Shown here: piece by piece, positions 20,723-28,720 of the stretch | Position numbering within the stretch: the stretch's first letter is position 1 | Layout of the letters: the number at the start of each line of letters is the position of its first letter | Assembly: GCA_902568465.1 (NCBI GenBank) | Contig: CACFQR010000005.1 | Coordinates: forward strand, 1 to 64,000 | DNA length: 64,000 nt | Reading direction: 5' to 3' | Source of the DNA: an uncultured Pelagibacteraceae bacterium | GTDB lineage: Bacteria; Pseudomonadota; Alphaproteobacteria; Pelagibacterales; Pelagibacteraceae | The notes under the pieces: model-generated | Databases searched by the model: none | The model's input: only the letters and a program-made list of their open reading frames with translations | What the model was told of the DNA's origin: nothing | Program-made: the position numbers and the translations under genes

Positions 20723-21433
20723 TTGATGAGTCAATTTGATATAGAAAAACTTCCAAAAGGCTCAAAAGGCTTTATGTATGATTGGGGCTCAGATCAAAGG
20801 GCTTTCAAAGGAGTACCTTGGGGAAAAGCCATGATGTGGATTTTTCTTTTAAGCGATACATTTATTTTTAGTTGTTTTTTAATTTCATTAATGACTGCAC
20901 GAGCATCTACAGTAGTTCCATGGCCATATCCTAGTGAAGTTTTTGGATTAACAGTTTTCGGAACAAGTGTACCTTTATTGCTAATAGCAATCATGACATT
21001 TGTGCTAATTACTAGTAGTGGAACAATGGCAATCGCAGTTAAATATGGTTATGAAAAAAATAGAAAATTATGTGGTTGGTTTTTATTGGCAACAGCAATA
21101 GGTGGTTTAACTTTTGTTGGAATGCAAGCATTTGAATGGTCGAAGTTAATTTTTCATGATGGTGTTAGACCGTGGGGCAATCCATTTGGAGCAGAACAAT
21201 TTGGAGCTTTCTTTTTTATGGTTACAGGATTTCATGGAACACATGTTTCTATTGGTGTAATTTTTCTATTTATTTTTGCAAGAAAAGTTTTTAGAGGAGA
21301 TTTTGATACGGGTAGAAGAGGTTATTTTACTTCTATGAAATCTGATTATGAAGCTATAGAAATTTTAGGACTATATTGGCACTTTGTAGATTTAGTCTGG
21401 GTATTTATTTTTGCATTTTTCTATCTTTGGTAA
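20723..21433 (+). CDS. Cytochrome c oxidase subunit III family protein, second copy (CoxP-like)
   Basis: FMVTGFHGTHVSIGVIFL, EILGLYWHFVDLVWVFIF. Confidence 0.9.
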   Translation: MMSQFDIEKLPKGSKGFMYDWGSDQRAFKGVPWGKAMMWIFLLSDTFIFSCFLISLMTARASTVVPWPYPSEVFGLTVFGTSVPLLLIAIMTFVLITSSGTMAIAVKYGYEKNRKLCGWFLLATAIGGLTFVGMQAFEWSKLIFHDGVRPWGNPFGAEQFGAFFFMVTGFHGTHVSIGVIFLFIFARKVFRGDFDTGRRGYFTSMKSDYEAIEILGLYWHFVDLVWVFIFAFFYLW

Positions 21434-21443
21434 GAGGTAAGCT

Positions 21444-21776
21444 ATGACAAGTGATAAAAAACAAGAAGTACATACACACAAAATAGGAGTTTACCTTTGG
21501 ATTTGGGGTCTGCTATTTGTATTTAGTTTTTTTTCATACATGGTTGATTATATAAATTATCAAGGACTATTAAGATGGTCTTTAATTATATTTTTTATGT
21601 TCGTCAAAGCAGGATTGATAATGGCAATTTTTATGCATTTATATTGGGAACGGTGGGCTATTGTTAATGTTCTCTTATGGCCTATGACTGCAATAGGAGT
21701 ATTTATTGCTATCATGGCAGCAGAATCTTACTACACATTTTTCTCAAGAATGTTTTATTTTGTAGTGGGGAGCTAA
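21444..21776 (+). CDS. Cytochrome c oxidase subunit IV-like small membrane protein
   Basis: 110 aa, three TM segments, VKAGLIMAIFMHLYWER motif typical of bacterial COX4. Confidence 0.8.
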   Translation: MTSDKKQEVHTHKIGVYLWIWGLLFVFSFFSYMVDYINYQGLLRWSLIIFFMFVKAGLIMAIFMHLYWERWAIVNVLLWPMTAIGVFIAIMAAESYYTFFSRMFYFVVGS

Positions 21777-21793
21777 ATCGTTTTAATTTTAAA

Positions 21794-22705
21794 ATGACAA
21801 TTACTAAATCCAAAACACTAAACGTAGATTACTTTAGTTATGTAAAGTCATTTTTTAATTTAATGAAACCTAGAGTAATGTCACTAGTGATTTTTACATG
21901 TGCTGTAGGATTACTAATTGCGCCAACAAAAATTGAATTTACGAACATTATTTTTTCTCTTTTAGCAGTAGCATTGGGGTCTGGCGCAGCAGGCGCATTA
22001 AATATGTGGTATGAGTCAGATCTTGACTCATTAATGACAAGAACATGCCTTCGGCCAATACCGACAGGGAAAGTAACTAAAAATCAGGCACTTGTATTTG
22101 GAATTTTGTCTTCGATAATTTCTGTAGCAGCTCTTTATATTTTTTCAAATTTAACTGCAGCAACAATTTTAGCAATTACAATATTATTTTACGTTTTTAT
22201 TTATACAATCTGGTTAAAGAGAAAAACCCCACAAAATATTGTTATAGGAGGTGCGGCAGGTGCTTTGCCACCTATGATCGGTTGGGCAATAGCAACTGAT
22301 GGAATATCTTTAGAACCATTTATTTTATTTTTAATAATATTCATCTGGACCCCGTCCCATTTCTGGGCTCTTAGCTTGTATAAAACTGAAGATTATAAAA
22401 AAGCTAGCATTCCAATGTTGCCAATAACTTCAGGTATTAAAACGACCAAATTAAATATATTTGCATATTCATTAATTTTGTTTCCAACGACCTTACTGCC
22501 ATATTTTTTTGAGTTTTCAGGATTATTTTATTTAATTTTGGCAATAATAATGAGTAGTTATTATTTATTTATCTCATATAGACTATTAACAGAAAAAAAT
22601 TCAATTCTAGAAAAAAAATTAGCGGCTAAGCTTTTTGGTTATTCAATATTATACCTTTTTATGATTTTTGTTTTTATTCTATTAGATAATGTAGTGGTGT
22701 TTTAA
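21794..22705 (+). CDS. ctaB: Protoheme IX farnesyltransferase (heme o synthase)
   Basis: LMKPRVMSLVIFTCAVGL, NMWYESDLDSLMTRTCLRPIPTGKV; start taken at MTITKSKT rather than the longer ORF. Confidence 0.94.
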   Translation: MTITKSKTLNVDYFSYVKSFFNLMKPRVMSLVIFTCAVGLLIAPTKIEFTNIIFSLLAVALGSGAAGALNMWYESDLDSLMTRTCLRPIPTGKVTKNQALVFGILSSIISVAALYIFSNLTAATILAITILFYVFIYTIWLKRKTPQNIVIGGAAGALPPMIGWAIATDGISLEPFILFLIIFIWTPSHFWALSLYKTEDYKKASIPMLPITSGIKTTKLNIFAYSLILFPTTLLPYFFEFSGLFYLILAIIMSSYYLFISYRLLTEKNSILEKKLAAKLFGYSILYLFMIFVFILLDNVVVF

Positions 22706-22713
22706 ATAATATT

Positions 22714-23217
22714 GTGGGTAGTAAAAATAAAAAATACAAACTTTATTCTTTTTTAGTTTTGTTGCTAATTTCAATCTTATATTTATTTTTCTTTCATTTT
22801 ATTACAAATAATTTAGAAAAAGAAAAAAATGTAACTTTAAAAAATATTTCAATAAATTTATTAACAAGCGTGCATCCCAAACTATCCTGGAATTTTAAAC
22901 CAGTACAATCAAAAATTATCATTAAACCAGGAGAGGTTAAAACCGTTGAGTATATTGTTGAAAATTTAGGTGCAGCTAGTAGTACCGGTATAGCCACGTT
23001 TGCTTATTATCCTAGTCAATTTGGAAATTATATAAGTAAAATTAATTGTTTTTGCTATGATGCACAAACTTTAAAACCTAAAGAAAAAAGTAAGTTTGTA
23101 TTGGTATTGTTAATTGATCCAGAAGTGACAAAAGATAGCGATACAAAAGATATAAAAGAAGCTACTATACAATTTACATTTTTTGATTATAAAAAATATA
23201 AAGAAGAGAAAAGCTAA
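22714..23217 (+). CDS. ctaG: Cytochrome c oxidase assembly protein CtaG/Cox11
   Basis: Single N-terminal TM, KINCFCYDAQTLKP (CFC copper motif), P-x-G-Y like region; GTG start. Confidence 0.85.
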   Translation: MGSKNKKYKLYSFLVLLLISILYLFFFHFITNNLEKEKNVTLKNISINLLTSVHPKLSWNFKPVQSKIIIKPGEVKTVEYIVENLGAASSTGIATFAYYPSQFGNYISKINCFCYDAQTLKPKEKSKFVLVLLIDPEVTKDSDTKDIKEATIQFTFFDYKKYKEEKS

Positions 23218-23406
23218 ATGTTTTTAAAAACTTTGACGCCGCAATTTGATGCTGTACTTCAACTTTGCACTGTTTGTATTACTGATAATAATGGTGGAAA
23301 AATAGCACTTACCATAATTATCTCAGGGCTGATTCTTTTAGGCGTTGGAAATTGGGCTTGGAAGAAATATTTTTCCAATAAAAATCAAATTTCTCAAGAA
23401 AAATAA
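23218..23406 (+). CDS. Uncharacterised 62-aa single-TM protein in cox operon
   Basis: Begins directly after the ctaG stop; one hydrophobic segment, CTVC motif. Confidence 0.6.
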   Translation: MFLKTLTPQFDAVLQLCTVCITDNNGGKIALTIIISGLILLGVGNWAWKKYFSNKNQISQEK

Positions 23407-23470
23407 TTCAAGTCTATTATCAAAGCTGGTTTTGCCTAGATAATATCAAAATTCTGTACTAATACAGGGT

Positions 23471-24850
23471 ATGGATTACGTTAGTACAAGAAATAATAAA
23501 AAAAATTTTTCATTTGAAGATGTTTTTTTAAAAGGTTTAGCTCCCGATGGAGGGCTTTTTGTTCCAAAAAAAATTCCTTTATACTCTTCCGAAGAGATGA
23601 GTGAACTCCGAAACTTTTCTTATAAAGAATTAGCTAACAAAATAATCTTTGATTATTGTGGTCCTAGATTTAATAAAAATGAGATTGAAAATTTAATAAA
23701 CGATTCTTATAAAAATTTTTCAACAGACGATGTTGTAAAAATTATAAAAATAAAAAATATTAATCTTCTAGAATTATTTCATGGACCGACGCTTGCTTTC
23801 AAAGATATAGCTCTACAAGTTATTGGCAACATGTATGAAAAAATATTAAAAAAAAATGATATGAATATTAATATTGTAGTTGCAACTTCAGGTGATACTG
23901 GCGCGGCAGCTATAAATGCCCTAAGTGACAGAAAAAATATAAAAATTTTTGTTCTACATCCCTTTAAAAAGATCTCTGAGGTTCAAAGAAGATTCATGAC
24001 AACAGTTGACTCAAAAAATGTTTTTAACATTGCTGTAGATGGAAATTTTGATGATTGTCAAAAATTAGTTAAATCTATGTTTGCAGATAAAAATTTTAGC
24101 AATTCAATTAAAATGTCAGGAGTCAATTCAATTAATTGGTCGCGAATAGTTTTCCAAATTGTTTATTATTTTTTCTCGTATTTTAGAATTACTAAAAAAG
24201 ATGAAAAAATAAATTATGTCGTTCCAACAGGTAATTTTGGAGATATTTATGCAGGTTATATTGCAAAAAAAATGGGACTTCCCATTAACAAATTAGTTAT
24301 AGCAACGAATGAAAATGATATTTTGAAAAGAGCAGTGAATACAGGTTTATATAAACCGCAAAAAGTTCAACATACAATTTCACCTAGCATGGATATACAG
24401 GTAGCAAGTAATTTTGAAAGATTAGTTTTTGATGTTTACTCGTGTGACTCAGATAAAATATTAAAACTCATGAAAAACTTTAGTGAAAAGAATGAGATTC
24501 AAATAGACAAAAAAGAACTCGCACAAATCAGGGAGAGCTTTTTATCAGAAAGTTTAAATGATGAAGAAACTAGACTTATAATTAAAAGAATTTATAAGAA
24601 TGAAAAAAAATTAATTGATCCTCATACAGCAATTGGTATAGGTGTTGCTGAAAAAATTAAGTTGCAGGAAAATACAGTAATTTTATCAACTGCACATCCA
24701 GCAAAATTTTCTGAAGTTGTTTTTAATGAAACAGGTGTGAAACCAGAATTGCCAGAAAATCTGAAAAATATTTTAACTAAAAAAGAAAAATATGAGAAAT
24801 TATCTAGAGATTTAACAGATATTCAAAAATATATTTTATCTTTAGTGTAG
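23471..24850 (+). CDS. thrC: Threonine synthase
   Basis: MDYVSTRN, LFHGPTLAFKDIALQ, VATSGDTGAAA, VPTGNFGDIYAGY. Confidence 0.97.
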   Translation: MDYVSTRNNKKNFSFEDVFLKGLAPDGGLFVPKKIPLYSSEEMSELRNFSYKELANKIIFDYCGPRFNKNEIENLINDSYKNFSTDDVVKIIKIKNINLLELFHGPTLAFKDIALQVIGNMYEKILKKNDMNINIVVATSGDTGAAAINALSDRKNIKIFVLHPFKKISEVQRRFMTTVDSKNVFNIAVDGNFDDCQKLVKSMFADKNFSNSIKMSGVNSINWSRIVFQIVYYFFSYFRITKKDEKINYVVPTGNFGDIYAGYIAKKMGLPINKLVIATNENDILKRAVNTGLYKPQKVQHTISPSMDIQVASNFERLVFDVYSCDSDKILKLMKNFSEKNEIQIDKKELAQIRESFLSESLNDEETRLIIKRIYKNEKKLIDPHTAIGIGVAEKIKLQENTVILSTAHPAKFSEVVFNETGVKPELPENLKNILTKKEKYEKLSRDLTDIQKYILSLV

Positions 24851-24851
24851 A

Positions 24852-25298
24852 TTAAACAGGCGTTGCCTTTTTTGCCAGCGCATCAGCTAAATCATTTAAC
24901 GGATCATCAGAATGTCCTTTAACCCAATGCCATTCTATTTGATGAGATTTTACTAATTCTTTAAGGTTTTTCCAAAGATCTACATTTTTCACATTTTTTT
25001 TATCAGCTGTTTTCCAATTATTTTTTTCCCATTTACTAATCCAAATTGTAATCCCTTCTTTTAAATAAGTAGAGTCAGTATAAATTTTTATCTGTTTTAA
25101 TGATGGTTGTTTTCCCTCTTGCTCAGAACAGTATTCTAAAGCTTTAATAGCAGCAGTTAGTTCCATCCTATTATTTGTAGTTAATCTTTCGCCTCCAAAT
25201 AACTCTTTTTTTTCATTATTGGTAAAGATTACTGCGGCCCACCCACCAGGCCCGGGGTTCCCCACACAAGCTCCATCAGTGTAAATCTTTATTTCCAT
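24852..25298 (-). CDS. rnhA: Ribonuclease HI
   Basis: IYTDGACVGNPGPGGWA, NRMELTA, YTDSTYLKEGI, WVKGHSDDPLNDLAD. Confidence 0.97.
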   Translation of the reverse strand: MEIKIYTDGACVGNPGPGGWAAVIFTNNEKKELFGGERLTTNNRMELTAAIKALEYCSEQEGKQPSLKQIKIYTDSTYLKEGITIWISKWEKNNWKTADKKNVKNVDLWKNLKELVKSHQIEWHWVKGHSDDPLNDLADALAKKATPV

Positions 25299-25301
25299 AA
25301 A

Positions 25302-26270
25302 TTAAAAAAAGTAATCCTGATAATTTTGAACGCTATCATGAAATTCCAATCTTTTTAAATATTCTATTGGATCTTTAATTTTTACTATTGCGCCTTCAGT
25401 CAGGTTTAAGTAATCAAATACTCTTGTAAGCAGAAATCTCATAGCAGCACCTTTGCATAATATTTTTAGAGAGAATTTTTCTTCATCTGTTAGCTTTCTT
25501 ACATTTGAGTATCCTTCTATAAATTTTTTTGCTTTTGTTACGTTAAAGCTTAAATTTTCTTTTTCACCTTCAAAACATAAAGCATTTAGACACACAGCTA
25601 TTTCAAAAGCATAAAAATCATTACATGCAAAATAAAAGTCAATAATTCCTGAAAATTTATTTTTATTAAAAAAAATGTTATCGTGAAATAAATCTGCATG
25701 AATAATACCAGAAGGTATATTTTTTGGCCAATCTCTTTCAATTTCGTTTAAATTTTTTTCAATTATTTTTCCTAAATTTGGATGAATTTTTGAGCAATCT
25801 TTTTTAATTCCATTGTATATTTTTCTCCATGCATCTACTGATAGACTATTTTTCCTTTTTGCTACAAGATTTTTTGTAATCAAGTGTAATTTGGCAGTAT
25901 TGATTCCTATTTCGTAGCAGTTATCAGGATTTAAATTTTTCTTTGAAGAACCTTCTAAGAAAGATACAACTACGGCCTTTTTTTTCAAAACACTAGATAT
26001 GTAGTTTCCATTCTTATTAATTATTGGTTCTGGTGAGAGAAAATTTTTATCAAAAAGATTTTTCATTAGACCTATAAAAAAAGGCAAATCTTTTTCATCA
26101 ACTCTTTTTTCATATAGAGTTAGCACATACTTGCCCTTTTCAGTTTGAATGTAATAGTTTGTATTTTCTATACCTTCTTTGATTTCTTTATAATCCACAA
26201 CTTTGCCTAAGCTATAATTTAAAAAAAAATCATTAAGATTCTTTTCAGATAGTTTTGTATAAACTGCCAT
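25302..26270 (-). CDS. thrB: Homoserine kinase (ThrB2 type)
   Basis: MAVYTKLSEKNLNDFF; GIENTNYYI; GIIHADLFHDNIFF; GIIDFYFAC. Confidence 0.94.
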   Translation of the reverse strand: MAVYTKLSEKNLNDFFLNYSLGKVVDYKEIKEGIENTNYYIQTEKGKYVLTLYEKRVDEKDLPFFIGLMKNLFDKNFLSPEPIINKNGNYISSVLKKKAVVVSFLEGSSKKNLNPDNCYEIGINTAKLHLITKNLVAKRKNSLSVDAWRKIYNGIKKDCSKIHPNLGKIIEKNLNEIERDWPKNIPSGIIHADLFHDNIFFNKNKFSGIIDFYFACNDFYAFEIAVCLNALCFEGEKENLSFNVTKAKKFIEGYSNVRKLTDEEKFSLKILCKGAAMRFLLTRVFDYLNLTEGAIVKIKDPIEYLKRLEFHDSVQNYQDYFF

Positions 26271-26333
26271 TTTATTTAAATATATCCCTTTTTTTGAATG
26301 TAGAATATTGTTACTTTTGGGTAAATACCAGCT

Positions 26334-26831
26334 TTAAACCTTGGTTTGCTTTAATACAGTTTTAGCTTGTTCGAGATTTTTTATATATAATTTGTCTAAC
26401 TTTGCTTTATCAACGGAGTTTTTAATTAAACTTTCAACAGCCTCAATTCCAATTTTTATTGAATGATTTTTTATATCATTTAACGCATTTTGTTTCATTT
26501 GAGTTATTTTTTGCTCTGCGATTTTTTTTTTGTTATCCATTACTTGGTGAAACTTTTTAGTTTTTTCTAAAATATTTTTTTCACTTTCTTTTTTTGCTTT
26601 GTTAATAATATCTTTCGTTTCTTTGTTTGATTTATCAATTTTACTTTCATAATCACTCAGTAAATTTTTAGCTTCATTTTTTAGTTTTTCTGCTTCGTCT
26701 AATTCTTTTTTTATTTCAGTAATCTGATTAGTTAATGAACTATTAATTTTTTGGGGAACTTTTAAATAAATAAGCCCTATTACAAAAATAAAAAAGGAAA
26801 CTGCTACCCAAAATGTTGCGTCTATGATCAT
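26334..26831 (-). CDS. atpF: ATP synthase F0 subunit b
   Basis: N-terminal TM plus long charged helix; follows b' and c genes. Confidence 0.88.
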   Translation of the reverse strand: MIIDATFWVAVSFFIFVIGLIYLKVPQKINSSLTNQITEIKKELDEAEKLKNEAKNLLSDYESKIDKSNKETKDIINKAKKESEKNILEKTKKFHQVMDNKKKIAEQKITQMKQNALNDIKNHSIKIGIEAVESLIKNSVDKAKLDKLYIKNLEQAKTVLKQTKV

Positions 26832-27409
26832 AGCAAACCCTTTTCAATTTTTTTATTTGTAACTGTTTCCACAATTGCAGATGCACTACTTTTATTTATT
26901 TCAGTATCGATTATTTTATTAGTAATTTCCGATGAGATATCTGCAGCTATTTTTTTTATATCTAATATTGAATTTTTTTTTAAATTTTTAATTTCTTTCT
27001 CAACCGCAAGTATTTCTTTTTCAATTTGTTCATTCAGAATTTTTTTCTTACTTTCAATATCTTTATCTAGTTTTTTTTTGTTCTCTTCTGCGACTTTTTT
27101 TGCTTCATTTTTTGCCAGTTCAATTATTTTATTATAATCCTTAAGTTTTTTTTCAGCGTTTTCCTTGAGTTTTTGCGCTTCATTTAAATCATTAACGATT
27201 CTAGATTTTCTACTTTCTATACTATAGATAATTTTTGGTAAAAAAATTTTCCATATAATTAAATACAAAATAGAAAAAACTATTATTAACCAGAATATTT
27301 GTGCCGCCCAAAATTCTGTATCGAGCTGTGGCATTCCAGCCTCAGCTCCATAGGCCCTAACTGTAAATAAGACTATTAATAATCCTAGAACAGAACAAAA
27401 TTTACTCAT
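26828..27409 (-). CDS. atpG: ATP synthase F0 subunit b'
   Basis: MPQLDTEFWAAQIFWLIIVFSILYLIIWKIFLPKI; directly after atpE. Confidence 0.88.
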   Translation of the reverse strand: MSKFCSVLGLLIVLFTVRAYGAEAGMPQLDTEFWAAQIFWLIIVFSILYLIIWKIFLPKIIYSIESRKSRIVNDLNEAQKLKENAEKKLKDYNKIIELAKNEAKKVAEENKKKLDKDIESKKKILNEQIEKEILAVEKEIKNLKKNSILDIKKIAADISSEITNKIIDTEINKSSASAIVETVTNKKIEKGLL

Positions 27410-27426
27410 AATAAAATTTTATTTTT

Positions 27427-27654
27427 TTAAAATGCAAATAAAATTATTAAAGCTATTACTAGTCCAAATAAGCCAGTAGCTTCTGCTAATGCAAAACCTA
27501 AAAGTAAATTTGGAAATTGTTTCTGAGCTGCCGAAGGATTTCTCATCGCACCAGACAGGTAGTTTCCAAAAATAAGGCCAATACCTACCCCAGCGCCTGC
27601 CAAAGCAATCGCTGCTAGGCCTGCTCCTATCATTTTAGCTGCTTCTAACTCCAT
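27427..27654 (-). CDS. atpE: ATP synthase F0 subunit c
   Basis: 75 aa, two TM helices, GAGVGIGLIFGNYLSGAMRNPSA, FALAEATGLFGLV. Confidence 0.97.
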   Translation of the reverse strand: MELEAAKMIGAGLAAIALAGAGVGIGLIFGNYLSGAMRNPSAAQKQFPNLLLGFALAEATGLFGLVIALIILFAF

Positions 27655-27667
27655 TTTTCCTCCTTTG

Positions 27668-28402
27668 TTAATGGTGTAAATTTAATGCATCATTTAAATA
27701 AATGCATGTTAAAATTGCAAAAACATAAGCTTGAAGGAACGCCACAAGTATTTCAAGTCCTGTTAATGCAACAGAAAAACCAAGAGGTAGCCAACCTCCA
27801 AGTATTCCTAAACTTATAACAAACCCACCGAACACTTTTAACATAGTGTGTCCAGCCATCATATTTGCAAATAATCGAACTGATAGGCTTATGGGCCTGC
27901 TTAAATAAGATATAATTTCTATAATTACTATTAAAGGCAATAGGATTATAGGAACCCCCTTAGGTACAAAAAGTTGAAGATATTTTATACCATGTTTTAC
28001 AAATCCTAAAATAGTTACAGCTATAAAAATAAATATAGCTAGTATAAATGTTATGATTATATGACTTGTAACAGTAAATGAATATGGAAGCATACCAACC
28101 ATATTACAAAACAATACAAACATGAATAAAGTAAAAATAAAAGGAAAAAAGGGTCTAGCGTTTGATCCGGCCGTATCATTAATCATTTTAGCTACAAATG
28201 TATAACTCATTTCAGTAACCAATTGTATTTTTGAAGGTATTGCTAATTTTTTTCTTGTTCCTAAAAATAATAAAAACATTATTGCTACTGCGCTTATTAT
28301 CATAAACATACTAGAATTCGTAAAAGAGAGATTAAATGCGCCGATTTTTATTTCTGGGCCTATTCTGTAGACTTCGAACTGGTGCATTGGATTTGTTGCC
28401 AT
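27668..28402 (-). CDS. atpB: ATP synthase F0 subunit a
   Basis: MHQFEVYRI; PLSVRLFANMMAGHTMLKV-like (ISLSVRLFANMMAGH); GLEILVAFLQAYVFAILTCIYLNDA. Confidence 0.96.
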   Translation of the reverse strand: MATNPMHQFEVYRIGPEIKIGAFNLSFTNSSMFMIISAVAIMFLLFLGTRKKLAIPSKIQLVTEMSYTFVAKMINDTAGSNARPFFPFIFTLFMFVLFCNMVGMLPYSFTVTSHIIITFILAIFIFIAVTILGFVKHGIKYLQLFVPKGVPIILLPLIVIIEIISYLSRPISLSVRLFANMMAGHTMLKVFGGFVISLGILGGWLPLGFSVALTGLEILVAFLQAYVFAILTCIYLNDALNLHH

Positions 28403-28415
28403 TATAATTCCTTAT

Positions 28416-28706
28416 TTATTTCTTTAAATTTTTTTGCATTCTTTTTGCAGATTTAATAACGTTTAAAATACCAGCTGTTACCCCCAAAAAAAAGAAACAA
28501 ATTATAAACAGAGGTTTAGTATCAAACCAGTTGTCTAAAATAAACCCTAATATCGTTCCAACTACAACAGCGGCAACTAATTCAGTACTAATTTTGAAAG
28601 CTTTAGCCAAGGATGCGGCATTTCTTCCTCTATTTTTTACACCATCTTTTTTTATTTTTTTTTTTGCAATCTCTAAGCGAGTTGATATTTCTTTAAGATT
28701 TTTCAT
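28416..28706 (-). CDS. atpI: ATP synthase protein I
   Basis: VVVGTILGFILDNWFDTKPLFIICFFFLGVTAGILNV; upstream of atpB. Confidence 0.88.
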   Translation of the reverse strand: MKNLKEISTRLEIAKKKIKKDGVKNRGRNAASLAKAFKISTELVAAVVVGTILGFILDNWFDTKPLFIICFFFLGVTAGILNVIKSAKRMQKNLKK

Positions 28707-28720
28707 TGAATTTTTTAATT

